Under the pieces are notes generated by a model. It was not told where the DNA came from, ran no database searches, and saw only the letters and a program-made list of their open reading frames with translations. From Clostridium weizhouense (GTDB taxonomy: Bacteria > Bacillota > Clostridia > Clostridiales > Clostridiaceae): DNA of 40,409 nucleotides. Positions 20,607 through 28,838 of the stretch are shown here, piece after piece; the stretch's first letter is position 1; every line of letters starts with the position of its first letter. A program made the position numbers and the translations under genes. Location: assembly GCF_019431045.1 (NCBI RefSeq), contig NZ_JAHXPT010000019.1:1-40409 (forward strand), in the 5' to 3' direction.

Positions 20607-20706
20607 GTATTATATATTACAAATTTAAACATTCAACAAAAAGTATGTAGTTATTTGATTTATTGAATGATTATTATTTCAACATACATATTTTTAATAT
20701 GAAAAA

Positions 20707-21303
20707 TTATTCATTAGCAAGAGATATAATATTACTATTATTATGATAAAGATTAATATTTGTTGATTTTAATATAAAATGATATATGCCTCTAGATATT
20801 ATATCAGATAACATCATAACTGTATTTAATCTAGTATTCTGCAAAACCAAAAAATCGAAACTACTAGAAACATTAACTATACCAGTTATAGACATTTGAC
20901 CTACTGCAGGAAGATTTTTATTTAGAGCTGCACCAGGCAAAATAGACTTTTTTTCTACGAATACCTTGCCTATATTATGTATATTACCTAAACAAGCATC
21001 TATAGCAACAATATAAGGATTTTTAAATTTATTATTTATTTCATCTAATTTATTATTTAGATTTTTAGAATGAATAGGATTTTGTAATGTTCCCAATATG
21101 TGAATATTATTAGTAGATAAAAAACGTAATTTATACCCTACTAATGGACCTAGAGAATCACCAGTTGATCTATCAGTACCTATGCAAAGGAAAACGATAT
21201 TTTTACCAGAATTTAAAATAGGTTTTAATTCTGAAATTAAATAGTCACATATCTTTATATATGAACTGGAGTTTGTTGAATCAATACATAATTTTTTACT
21301 CAT
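20707..21303 (-). CDS. yyaC: YyaC family protein (DUF1256), putative spore protein
   Basis: A 198-residue member of the DUF1256/YyaC family, which is limited to spore formers and is often called spore protease YyaC because its fold resembles GPR and hydrogenase-maturation proteases. The conserved stretches are LCIGTDRSTGDSLGPLVG, VAIDACLG and LPGAALNKNLPAVGQMSI. In Bacillus yyaC lies next to the parB region as here. I start it at ATG 21303 (MSKKLCIDS) with AAAGGAGAT 7 nt upstream. That site lies inside a perfect hairpin (see the leader entry). It is transcribed against the replication fork. Confidence 0.85.
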   Translation of the reverse strand: MSKKLCIDSTNSSSYIKICDYLISELKPILNSGKNIVFLCIGTDRSTGDSLGPLVGYKLRFLSTNNIHILGTLQNPIHSKNLNNKLDEINNKFKNPYIVAIDACLGNIHNIGKVFVEKKSILPGAALNKNLPAVGQMSITGIVNVSSSFDFLVLQNTRLNTVMMLSDIISRGIYHFILKSTNINLYHNNSNIISLANE

Positions 21304-21308
21304 AAAAT

Positions 21309-21405
21309 AAATCTCCTTTATTAAGAAATTATTTCCCAATAAAGGAGATTTTATTCACATACTAAATCATTATAACTATAAATTAAATTAATTTTATAAT
21401 GATTT
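21309..21405 (-). promoter_or_regulatory. structured yyaC leader with buried Shine-Dalgarno
   Basis: Two perfect inverted repeats lie in the 5' leader. The first (arms 21394-21405 and 21364-21375) has a 12-bp stem AAATCATTATAA. The second (arms 21338-21351 and 21309-21322) has a 14-bp stem AAATCTCCTTTATT/AATAAAGGAGATTT. The second takes up the whole AAAGGAGAT ribosome-binding site of yyaC, ending 5 nt before the ATG. The first could also serve as terminator for the upstream desulfurase-like gene. The pairings are seen; regulation is inferred. Confidence 0.6.
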
Positions 21406-21482
21406 TTCAGTTTTTATTTTAAGTAAATATAAATAATATTTTTAAATATAGGTATTTTGTATACTATTTTTGATAAATTTAC

Positions 21483-22643
21483 TTAGAAAATTATTTTATT
21501 TTCGGAAATTTTATTTAATATATTTAAAGTATAGTTAATATCATTTATAGATGTAAAATAGCTAATACTTAATCTAATAGTGCCATTAGGGAAAGTTCCA
21601 ATAGTTTTATGAGCTAAAGGAGAACAATGCAAACCAGTTCTAGTTTTTATATTATTATGCTCTAAATAATATCCAACTTCTGAAGGCTCAAAACCATCAA
21701 TATTTATAGATACACAAGTTGTTGATTTTTTTGCAGATAAATCTCCATAAACAGTTAATCTTTTTATATTTAATAAACCATCTATTAAGGACTTTAATAA
21801 ATAATTATTATGTTCATATATTGTATTTAAACCTATTTTATTAATATACTTAATTCCTTCAGATAATCCAACAATTCCAGGGATATTTAAGGTTCCACAT
21901 TCAAATTTATCTGGTAAAAAATCTGGTTGATATAGTGAATGTGAAGAACTACCAGTACCACCTTGAAATAAGGTATCACATGATTCATTAAATTCATCAG
22001 TTAATATAAATCCACCTATTCCTTGAGGACCTAACAAACTTTTATGACCTGTAAAAGCTATTGCACTAGCATTAATTTTTTTCATATCAAGATTAAGAAC
22101 TCCTGCTCCTTGAGATGAATCAACAATAAAAAATATATTATTTTTATTACATAAATTACCAATTTTTTGTATATCTTGAATAGAACCTGTAATATTAGAT
22201 GCTTGTGTAAGAATTACAAGTTTAGTTTTAGAATTTATTTTAAATTCTAAATCTTTTGGATTAATAAATCCTAATGAATTACACTTTATTATATCTACAC
22301 TTATATCATTATTTTCTTTCATATGAAACAGAGGTCTAATTACAGAATTATGTTCCATTGAAGAAGTAATAACGTGATCTCCAGGTTTTAATATACCTTT
22401 AATCAAAATATTTAATGAAGTGGTAACATTATTTGTAAAAATAACATTTTTAGGAATATCAAATCCAAAAAAATTTGAAATGGTATCTCTAGCATCATAT
22501 AATATTCTATTACTTTGCATAGAGTTACTATAATTTCCTCTATTAGCATTGCCACCAACATTAAGCATATAATTATACATTGCATCAATAACTTCTTTTG
22601 GTTTTGGAAAAGTTGTTGATGAATTATCTAAATAAACATCCAT
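21483..22643 (-). CDS. cysteine desulfurase-like class V aminotransferase (EF2568 type)
   Basis: A 386-residue PLP enzyme of the NifS/SufS class. The Schiff-base lysine is K201 in FTGHKSLLGPQGIGG. H98 (SMEHNS) and D175 (VDSSQG) are the cofactor contacts, and the candidate persulfide cysteine is C340 in RTGLHCSPLAHKTIGT. This pattern fits the EF2568-like cysteine desulfurase family (TIGR01977), known from selenium-related gene neighbourhoods, rather than IscS, and no IscU or SufU gene is nearby. GAGGTG lies 7 nt before the ATG. It is 12 nt downstream of a LysE exporter gene and divergent from a DUF3343 Se/S-carrier-like gene. Confidence 0.85.
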   Translation of the reverse strand: MDVYLDNSSTTFPKPKEVIDAMYNYMLNVGGNANRGNYSNSMQSNRILYDARDTISNFFGFDIPKNVIFTNNVTTSLNILIKGILKPGDHVITSSMEHNSVIRPLFHMKENNDISVDIIKCNSLGFINPKDLEFKINSKTKLVILTQASNITGSIQDIQKIGNLCNKNNIFFIVDSSQGAGVLNLDMKKINASAIAFTGHKSLLGPQGIGGFILTDEFNESCDTLFQGGTGSSSHSLYQPDFLPDKFECGTLNIPGIVGLSEGIKYINKIGLNTIYEHNNYLLKSLIDGLLNIKRLTVYGDLSAKKSTTCVSINIDGFEPSEVGYYLEHNNIKTRTGLHCSPLAHKTIGTFPNGTIRLSISYFTSINDINYTLNILNKISENKIIF

Positions 22644-22655
22644 ATTAATACACCT

Positions 22656-23321
22656 CTAAAAAATAAATTTAATAAATCCCCAAATAATAAATATTATTCC
22701 AAGTATAAAAAGAAAATAATCTAATAATTTTGATATAGTATTAGAAAAATCACCTTTTAACATTTTAAAACCTTTAATTGCTAATAAATTAAGAACAAAA
22801 AACCAACTTAGACTACCTAAAAACATAGAAGATAAAGCTAGAGTAAAATATATATCTCCTTTAAGTCTCCAAACACTTAATATTGTACCACTTAGTGCAA
22901 TCCATAATGATGGAGTAGTCGGATTAAAAAATGTTATAAAAAATCCAGTAAGAAAACTATGACCGTTTAAAAAGCTATTAGTAGATGACTTAATATTTAA
23001 TTTATTTGTAGTTTTATTTAAATTAGATGATTTTCTAGAAATTATATTAAATAATATAAGTACAAATCCAGATACTATCCAAAATAGACCTTCAAATCTT
23101 TGATTATCGTTTAGTATTTTAAATAATCCTAAGTTTATAATTATTATATATAAAAGATCAGCAGATACTGCTCCAAATGATACTTTATAACCTTCTCTAA
23201 ATCCATCAGAGATAGATCTATTTATTGATTCAATTCCAGAAGGTCCTAATGGAATTGAAGCAAAAAAGCCAGTAAAAAAACCTATTAATATAGGCCTAAA
23301 AATAAAGAACAAAGATAACAT
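22656..23321 (-). CDS. LysE/RhtB family exporter
   Basis: A 221-residue membrane protein with about six hydrophobic segments and the LysE-family N-terminal motif GFFASIPLGPSGIESINRS. The internal segment FFNPTTPSLWIALSG corresponds to the conserved NP site in the fourth helix. Family members export amino acids or related small compounds; the substrate cannot be told from sequence. The start is ATG 23321 with GGGAG 9 nt upstream; the longer open frame upstream is tyrosine/isoleucine-rich noise. It is the first gene of a two-gene unit with the desulfurase-like gene, so a cysteine or sulfur-linked substrate is possible (inference). Confidence 0.82.
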   Translation of the reverse strand: MLSLFFIFRPILIGFFTGFFASIPLGPSGIESINRSISDGFREGYKVSFGAVSADLLYIIIINLGLFKILNDNQRFEGLFWIVSGFVLILFNIISRKSSNLNKTTNKLNIKSSTNSFLNGHSFLTGFFITFFNPTTPSLWIALSGTILSVWRLKGDIYFTLALSSMFLGSLSWFFVLNLLAIKGFKMLKGDFSNTISKLLDYFLFILGIIFIIWGFIKFIF

Positions 23322-23460
23322 AATATAATACTCCCTATAATTGTAGTCATATATAATTATAATGTAATATAAATAATTATTCATTATAATTATTATTTAA
23401 AAATAGTAAAAAACAGATATAATAATATATAAGTAATATTTATTATAAGGTAGGTGTAAG

Positions 23461-23697
23461 ATGAGTTATTATATTATAGTGTTTAAAAATACTTATGATG
23501 CAATGGCAGCAGAAAAGATATTAGAAAAATCTAATTATAAATTTAGAATAATGCCAACCCCAACATCAATAACTAAAAGTTGTGGTATATGCGTAAGAAT
23601 AGATAATAAAACAGATGTAGATAAAATAATTAAAGAAGAAACTTTTGAATATAAAGAAATATATTTAAAAGATCAAAATGGATATTCTTTAATTTAG
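23461..23697 (+). CDS. DUF3343 protein, putative Se/S carrier-like
   Basis: A 78-residue protein of the DUF3343 family, annotated as putative Se/S carrier-like. It shows the N-terminal YYIIVFKNTYDAMAAEKIL and the conserved PTPTSITKSCGIC segment with cysteines C41 and C44. The family occurs near cysteine desulfurases and selenium-utilisation genes, and here it is divergent from such a desulfurase-like gene. ATG with TAGGTG upstream. Followed after 15 nt by an mscS gene. Biochemical role unproven. Confidence 0.8.
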   Translation: MSYYIIVFKNTYDAMAAEKILEKSNYKFRIMPTPTSITKSCGICVRIDNKTDVDKIIKEETFEYKEIYLKDQNGYSLI

Positions 23698-23712
23698 TGA
23701 GTTAATTGGAGA

Positions 23713-24621
23713 GTGATAAGTATTTTAAAGTTTAATTATTTAATAGAATCTGAAATAGGTGAAACATTTAATAAAATAAAAAGTGCATTAAAATCAGTAC
23801 CAAATATAGAGATTTTAGTTAATAAAGCTTTTATGATTATACTTACAATTATTTTAATGTATATATCAATAAAGTTGGGAAATCATTTGATTAAAAAATT
23901 TGTAGACAGACAAATCAAGAGCAATGCTATGTTATCATTAGACTCACAAAGAGCAAAAACACTTGGAGAAGTTTTAAAAAGTGTATTAAAATATTTAGTA
24001 TATTTTTTAGGTATAGGATCAATTTTATCTAATTTGTTTAATGGAATGTCTTTTACATTTGCAAGCATTGGAGGAGTTGCAGTTGGGTTTGGAGCACAAA
24101 GTTTAGTTAAAGATTTAATAAATGGATTTTTTATTTTATTTGAAGATCAATTTGGAGTTGGTGATTACATAACTATAGGTGAATTTAGTGGAATTGTAGA
24201 GAGTATTGGTATTAGGACAATAGTAATTAAAGATTTTTCAGGAGATGTTCATTCAATACCAAATGGTTCTATAATTCAAGTTACTAATCATTCAAGAGAT
24301 AATATAAGATTTATAGTAGATGTAGATATTGCTTATGAAGAAAATATAGATAATGCCATAAATGTGATTAAGAAAACATGTGAAAAATTTGAAGAACAAA
24401 ACGAAGATATAAGAGAGCCTATACAAGTATTAGGAGTAAACGCTTTAAATGCTTCTAGCGTTACAATAAGAGTAATAGGTAAAGCAAAACCACTTAAGCA
24501 ATGGGAAACAGAAAGAGAATTAAGAAAATTAATAAAAATAAAATTAGATGAAGATGGTATAGAAATACCATATCCTAAAACTCAATTGATTAATCTTAAT
24601 TTAGAAAAGGAGAGAATTTAA
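23713..24621 (+). CDS. MscS family mechanosensitive channel
   Basis: About 302 residues. Two hydrophobic helices (about 38-57 and 88-110) are followed by the MscS pore helix and upper beta domain: FASIGGVAVGFGAQSLVKDLINGFFILFEDQFGVGDYI (about 116-153, given here as family landmark). IPNGSIIQVTNHSR comes later. Small Firmicute MscS channels release solutes on hypo-osmotic shock. The start is uncertain: GTG 23713 overlaps the only good ribosome-binding site (TTGGAGAG), so real initiation may be a few codons later. The stop overlaps the next ATG by one base (TAATG). Confidence 0.88.
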   Translation: MISILKFNYLIESEIGETFNKIKSALKSVPNIEILVNKAFMIILTIILMYISIKLGNHLIKKFVDRQIKSNAMLSLDSQRAKTLGEVLKSVLKYLVYFLGIGSILSNLFNGMSFTFASIGGVAVGFGAQSLVKDLINGFFILFEDQFGVGDYITIGEFSGIVESIGIRTIVIKDFSGDVHSIPNGSIIQVTNHSRDNIRFIVDVDIAYEENIDNAINVIKKTCEKFEEQNEDIREPIQVLGVNALNASSVTIRVIGKAKPLKQWETERELRKLIKIKLDEDGIEIPYPKTQLINLNLEKERI

Positions 24622-24812
24622 TGATAGATACATTTGAACTTGGTGAAATAGTGCAAATGAAAAAAAAACATCCATGTGGTTCTTATGAATTTGAAATAAT
24701 AAGGGTAGGAGCAGATATAAAAATAAAGTGTACAGGATGTGGGAGAATTATTATGATTCCCAGAAGTAAGTTTCAAAAATCGGCAAAAAAAGTAGTAAAA
24801 ACTGAAAATTAG
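24621..24812 (+). CDS. DUF951 small zinc-ribbon-like protein
   Basis: A 63-residue protein with the DUF951 pattern. FELGEIVQMKKKHPCGS is followed by FEIIRVGADIKIKCTGCGR, in which one cysteine (PCG) and a CTGC pair could bind metal. It ends in basic KFQKSAKK. The family regularly sits between mscS and rpsF in clostridia. Function is unknown. Start ATG overlaps the mscS stop (TAATG) with AAGGAGAG upstream, so it is translationally coupled. Confidence 0.85.
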   Translation: MIDTFELGEIVQMKKKHPCGSYEFEIIRVGADIKIKCTGCGRIIMIPRSKFQKSAKKVVKTEN

Positions 24813-24831
24813 TATAAAGAGTAAAAAAAAC

Positions 24832-24860
24832 TTGAATTGCTTATTTTAAGCTGATATAAT
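24832..24860 (+). promoter_or_regulatory. rpsF operon promoter
   Basis: TTGAAT (24832-24837) and a perfect TATAAT (24855-24860) with a 17-bp spacer. It lies just after the DUF951 gene and gives a ~53-nt leader containing the hairpin described next. Confidence 0.8.
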
Positions 24861-24867
24861 TATAAAT

Positions 24868-24900
24868 TGTAATCCCTGCTGTGAAAAACACAGCCGTTAG
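24868..24900 (+). promoter_or_regulatory. candidate S6:S18-binding leader hairpin
   Basis: A GCTGTG-AAAAA-CACAGC hairpin (24878-24894) is followed by CG, so that CCG lies at 24894-24896. TAA/TTA flanks (24870-24872 and 24897-24899) can form a lower stem across an internal loop. A CCG-bearing loop next to a short helix in the rpsF leader is the described site by which the S6:S18 complex represses its own mRNA. Resemblance and position support this; I could not run a covariance model. Confidence 0.5.
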
Positions 24901-24919
24901 TCCAAAGGAGGTGAAAATG

Positions 24920-25207
24920 ATGAGAAAATACGAAACTATATTTATACAACACCCATCATTCGATGAAGAAACTGTAAAGGCAAACATTGAAAAGTTTAAA
25001 GGTGTTATAGAAAATGGTGGAGGAACAGTAGAAAACGTTGATTTTTGGGGTAAGAGAAAGCTTGCTTACGAAATCTCAAAGGTTAGTGATGGTTACTACA
25101 CTCTAGTTAACTTTACTGCAAATCCTGAATTACCAAGAGAATTAGATAGAATATTCAGAATCACTGATGGTATTATAAGACATATCATTGTTAAGGAAGA
25201 AGTTTAA
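24920..25207 (+). CDS. rpsF: 30S ribosomal protein S6
   Basis: A 95-residue S6. It starts MRKYETIFI and contains the DFWGKRKLAYEI and DGYYTLVNFTA strands. It ends with IIRHIIVKEEV, matching other S6 proteins. I chose ATG 24920, 7 nt from AGGAGGT. ATG 24917 directly before it is possible, but the open GTG at 24881 lies inside the leader hairpin and is not credible. It forms an operon with ssb (13-nt gap) and rpsR. S6 pairs with S18 on the 30S platform. Confidence 0.96.
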   Translation: MRKYETIFIQHPSFDEETVKANIEKFKGVIENGGGTVENVDFWGKRKLAYEISKVSDGYYTLVNFTANPELPRELDRIFRITDGIIRHIIVKEEV

Positions 25208-25220
25208 GGTGGTGTTGTAA

Positions 25221-25667
25221 ATGAATAAAGTAGTTCTAATCGGAAGATTAACTAAAGATCCAGAACTAAGATTTACTCCAGGAAATGGAACAGCAGTAAC
25301 AACTTTAACATTAGCAGTTGATAAGTATAATGCTAAATCTGGTCAAAGAGAAGCAGACTTTGTACCTGTAGTAGTATGGGGCAAACAAGCAGAAAGTACC
25401 GCAAATTACATGAGTAAGGGTAGTCAAATGGCTATTAGTGGTAGAATTCAAACCAGAAATTATGAGGCAAAAGACGGAACTAAAAGATATGTAACAGAAG
25501 TAGTTGCTACAGAAGTTCAATTTTTAAGTAAAGGGAATGCTTCAGGAAATGCTGGAACTAGTTATGGTAACAGCAATGAATATTCAGCACCATCAAGCAA
25601 TCCGTTTGATAGTATGAATTTTGAAGAGGATATAACTCCAGTAGATGATGGAGATATGCCGTTCTAA
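25221..25667 (+). CDS. ssb: single-stranded DNA-binding protein
   Basis: A 148-residue SSB. The OB fold (about 1-105) begins MNKVVLIGRLTKDPELRFTP and includes VVVWGKQAES and the GRIQTRNYEAKDG strand. A flexible Ser/Asn/Gly linker (about 107-132) leads to the acidic tip DDGDMPF that binds repair and replication partners. It lies between rpsF and rpsR as in most Firmicutes, with GGTGGTG upstream of the ATG. Confidence 0.97.
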   Translation: MNKVVLIGRLTKDPELRFTPGNGTAVTTLTLAVDKYNAKSGQREADFVPVVVWGKQAESTANYMSKGSQMAISGRIQTRNYEAKDGTKRYVTEVVATEVQFLSKGNASGNAGTSYGNSNEYSAPSSNPFDSMNFEEDITPVDDGDMPF

Positions 25668-25691
25668 TTTTTAAGGTAAGGAGGGAATAAA

Positions 25692-25943
25692 ATGAGCAGA
25701 GAAGATAATAGAAGAGCTGGCGGAAGAGCTAGAAGATCTAGAAAGAAAGTTTGTGCTTTTTGTGCAGATAAATCAGAATCTATAGATTATAAAGATATAA
25801 ATAAGCTTAGAAAGTATGTTACAGAAAGAGGTAAGATTTTACCAAGAAGAATTTCTGGAACTTGTGCTAAGCACCAAAGACAATTAACAGACTCAATTAA
25901 AAGAGCAAGAAATATCGCATTATTACCATTCACAACTGAATAG
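25692..25943 (+). CDS. rpsR: 30S ribosomal protein S18
   Basis: An 83-residue S18 with a basic N-terminal arm ([14 protein letters not shown]) and the core [22 protein letters not shown]. The cysteines in VCAFCADKS and GTCAKHQ form the zinc-binding (C+) version of the protein. AAGGAGGG precedes the ATG. It is the last gene of the rpsF-ssb-rpsR operon and ends just before a strong terminator. Confidence 0.97.
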   Translation: MSREDNRRAGGRARRSRKKVCAFCADKSESIDYKDINKLRKYVTERGKILPRRISGTCAKHQRQLTDSIKRARNIALLPFTTE

Positions 25944-25956
25944 GATAATAATCACT

Positions 25957-25981
25957 CCCCTGAGAAATCAGGGGTTTTTTT
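25957..25981 (+). terminator. terminator after rpsR
   Basis: CCCCTGA-GAAA-TCAGGGG has a 7-bp GC-rich stem, a GAAA tetraloop and seven T. It is 13 nt past the rpsR stop. Confidence 0.95.
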
Positions 25982-26035
25982 ATACCAAAAATTATATTTA
26001 AATGGAAAATAAATACAAATAAATACTATAATGCC

Positions 26036-26064
26036 TTGCATTACTAGTTAAAAAAATTTAAAAT
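26036..26064 (+). promoter_or_regulatory. candidate promoter for MazG-like/gdpP operon
   Basis: TTGCAT (26036-26041) and TAAAAT (26059-26064) have a 17-bp spacer and sit about 35 nt before the MazG-like start. The match is moderate. Confidence 0.5.
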
Positions 26065-26098
26065 AAGTATACAAGGGCTGAGATAAGAGGTGATATAG

Positions 26099-26419
26099 AT
26101 GAAAAAAGAAGAATTAAATATAATGACTAGTGTTAAAATAATAGAAAATTTAAAAGCACAATTACTTTGCATTGTTGGAGAATTTTTTAGATTGTTAACA
26201 AAGGGAAACAATATAGCTCATAATTCCATATTAGATTGTATCTCAGGTGCAATAAGTATATTATATGTTCTTGCAGAAAAATTAGGGTATTCTTTCGCAG
26301 AAGTTGATCATACTATGAAAAAAAAATTAGAATTAGGAATACGTGCAGAAGATGAAGTTGAAAAAGATGGTAGGAGTTTAAGTAGATTAAAATTATATAT
26401 TGACAATAGAAGAGATTAA
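26099..26419 (+). CDS. MazG-like family protein
   Basis: A 106-residue, mainly helical protein of the clostridial MazG-like family. IENLKAQLLCIVGEFFRLL, LDCISGAISILYVLAEKLGYSF and a final VDHTMKKKLELGI are the family segments. True MazG proteins hydrolyse nucleoside triphosphates through an EExxE...ExxD metal site. Here acidic residues are present but I cannot see a full catalytic set, so activity is uncertain. GAGGTG precedes the ATG. It opens the run gdpP-rplI-lonC, 21 nt before gdpP. Confidence 0.75.
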   Translation: MKKEELNIMTSVKIIENLKAQLLCIVGEFFRLLTKGNNIAHNSILDCISGAISILYVLAEKLGYSFAEVDHTMKKKLELGIRAEDEVEKDGRSLSRLKLYIDNRRD

Positions 26420-26440
26420 TAATAAAGTAGGAGGCTTATT

Positions 26441-28378
26441 ATGAAAGGAGTAACGATTATAAAAAGGTTACTTAAGCCTATTATATTGATTATGAGTTCA
26501 TTAATTTTATGTTATTATAATTATAAAGGAATAGCATTTATAATTTTTTTAATTTACTTATTAGATAATTTTTATCAGTTAAACTATTATTGGAATAGAG
26601 AAAAAAATATTAATGAATTTATAGGAAGTTTAAATAAAGGAATAGAAAATAATATATTTCAATTTGTATATCCATTAGCTTTAGTAAGGAAAAATGGAAA
26701 TATTATGTGGAGTAATAATATTTTTAATAATATAAGATCCAATGAAGACTCTTATGATAGAAATATTTTAAGTATTGCTAGAGGTTTAAATTTAGAACGT
26801 ATTTTTAGTGATGAAAGTAAGCATCAGAGATTAAAGATAAAGGGGAAACTATATGATACGTATGCAACTAAAATAAAACTTAAAGATAAAGAAGATTTAT
26901 TTTTAGTATATTTTAATGATATAACAGAGCTTATAGGGTATGAAACCACAAAAGAGAGCATTATGTTAATTGAAGTAGATAATTTTAGTGAGGCTTTAGA
27001 TACTACCGAAGAAGAAAATAGACCATTATTAGTAGCCGAAATAGAAAGAGCTATAAATGCATATGCTAATAATTTAAAGGCAATGATTAAAAAATATGAT
27101 ACTAATAAGTATGTATTATCGATTCAAGACAATTATATAAAAAAACAGATTGATGAAAAATTTAAATTGTTAGATGATATCTCCAATATAGATAAGGGGA
27201 ATAAACTAGAGGTCACTTTAAGTATTGGAGTTGGAAGAGGCGGAGTATCTCCATTAGAAAATTATAAATATGCTAATACAGCCAAAGAACTAGCCTTAGG
27301 TAGAGGTGGAGATCAGGCTGTAGTTAAAAATAAGGATGAAATAAAATTTTTTGGCGGAAATACTAAAGAAATAGAAAAAAGAACTAGAGTTAGAGCAAGA
27401 GTAGTAGCACATGCATTGACTGAGTTAGTATATGTAAGTAGTAAAGTATATATAATAGGACATAAGAATCCTGATATGGATTGCTTTGGAGCAGCTATAG
27501 GACTATCTAGTGTTATCAAGCAAATTGGTAAATCATGTAGAATAGTTTTGCAAAATGATATAAGTGCTATAGAATATTACTTAGATAATCTTATGAATGA
27601 TCCTAAATATAATGATTTATTTATATCAGCAGAGAAAGCTAAAGTAGATTTAGATGATGAAACTTTAATAATAGTACTAGATGTTCATAATAAAAGCTAT
27701 GTATTGGATTTAGAATTAATTAATAAAGCAAAAAGAAAAGTAATAATAGATCATCATAGAAGATCAGCAGATATGATTGAAGGGGATATATTAAATTATA
27801 TAGAGGTATATGCTTCTTCAACGTCAGAAATGGTAACTGAAATTATTCAATATATGGTTGATAAACCTAAATTAACAGAAATAGAAGCAGAAGGATTATT
27901 AGCAGGGATATTTATGGATACAAAAGGTTTTTCATTTAAAACAGGTGTAAGAACATTTGAAGCAGCATCATTTTTAAGAAAAGCAGGAGCAGATACTATT
28001 GAAATTAAAAAAATGTTTAGTGATAATTTAGAAAATTATATTCTTATTGCAGAAACAATAAAATCAGCAGAAGTAAATAAGAATATAGCTATTGCAATAT
28101 GTCCTAAAAACGTAGATACTGTAATTGTAGCAAAATCAGCAGATGAACTTTTAAATTTATCTGGTATAAATGTATCATTCGTTTTAGCACAGGTTAATGA
28201 AGATATATATATTAGTGGAAGATCAACAGGAGAAATTAATGTTCAAGTTGTATTAGAAGCTTTAGGTGGTGGAGGCCATATGAATATAGCTGGCGCAAAA
28301 GTATCAAATGCACAAATAGATGATGTTATTTATGATTTAAAAGAAACAATAAAAAAATATTTAAAGGTGGGAGACTAA
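26441..28378 (+). CDS. gdpP: cyclic-di-AMP phosphodiesterase GdpP
   Basis: A 645-residue GdpP. Two N-terminal transmembrane helices (about 10-45) are followed by a PAS-like domain (about 70-165) and a degenerate GGDEF domain (about 170-300, with SIGVG and RGGDQAVVK). The catalytic DHH-DHHA1 part has [23 protein letters not shown] at 437-439 and [13 protein letters not shown] near the end. The enzyme degrades c-di-AMP and so controls potassium, osmotic and wall homeostasis. All DHH metal ligands appear present. AGGAGGC lies upstream of the ATG. The gene ends one base before rplI, so the two are tightly coupled. Confidence 0.95.
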   Translation: MKGVTIIKRLLKPIILIMSSLILCYYNYKGIAFIIFLIYLLDNFYQLNYYWNREKNINEFIGSLNKGIENNIFQFVYPLALVRKNGNIMWSNNIFNNIRSNEDSYDRNILSIARGLNLERIFSDESKHQRLKIKGKLYDTYATKIKLKDKEDLFLVYFNDITELIGYETTKESIMLIEVDNFSEALDTTEEENRPLLVAEIERAINAYANNLKAMIKKYDTNKYVLSIQDNYIKKQIDEKFKLLDDISNIDKGNKLEVTLSIGVGRGGVSPLENYKYANTAKELALGRGGDQAVVKNKDEIKFFGGNTKEIEKRTRVRARVVAHALTELVYVSSKVYIIGHKNPDMDCFGAAIGLSSVIKQIGKSCRIVLQNDISAIEYYLDNLMNDPKYNDLFISAEKAKVDLDDETLIIVLDVHNKSYVLDLELINKAKRKVIIDHHRRSADMIEGDILNYIEVYASSTSEMVTEIIQYMVDKPKLTEIEAEGLLAGIFMDTKGFSFKTGVRTFEAASFLRKAGADTIEIKKMFSDNLENYILIAETIKSAEVNKNIAIAICPKNVDTVIVAKSADELLNLSGINVSFVLAQVNEDIYISGRSTGEINVQVVLEALGGGGHMNIAGAKVSNAQIDDVIYDLKETIKKYLKVGD

Positions 28379-28379
28379 T

Positions 28380-28826
28380 ATGAAGGTTATTTTATTACAA
28401 GATGTTAAAAAATTAGGTAAAAAAGGTGATGTTATTGAAGCATCAGATGGGTATGTAAGAAACTTTTTATTTCCTAGGAAATTAGCACAAGAAGCTACAG
28501 AAGCTAATATGCATATATTAAATAATAAAAAAGAAAATGAAAGAAAACAAAAATTAGCTGAACTTGAAGCAGCACAAAAATTAGCTGGAGAATTAAAAGG
28601 AAAAGAGATAACAATAAAAACTAAAACTGGGGAAAGCGGAAAATTATTTGGAGCTATAACAAGTAAAGATATTTCAGAGTTAATAAAAAGTGAATATAAG
28701 GTTGAAATAGATAAAAAGAAAATAGTTATGGATGCAATAAAATTAGCAGGAAATTATGAAATAGAAGTTAAACTATATCCAGAGGTTAGTACAAAAATGA
28801 AAGTAATAATAGTTCCACAGCAATAA
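28380..28826 (+). CDS. rplI: 50S ribosomal protein L9
   Basis: A 148-residue L9 with the N-terminal RNA-binding lobe [20 protein letters not shown] and [17 protein letters not shown] long connecting helix follows (about 42-75), then a C-terminal lobe with [12 protein letters not shown]. Its ATG is one base past the gdpP stop, and the ribosome-binding site AAAGGTGGGAG lies within gdpP. lonC follows after 12 nt. Confidence 0.96.
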   Translation: MKVILLQDVKKLGKKGDVIEASDGYVRNFLFPRKLAQEATEANMHILNNKKENERKQKLAELEAAQKLAGELKGKEITIKTKTGESGKLFGAITSKDISELIKSEYKVEIDKKKIVMDAIKLAGNYEIEVKLYPEVSTKMKVIIVPQQ

Positions 28827-28838
28827 GGAGGACTTGTT

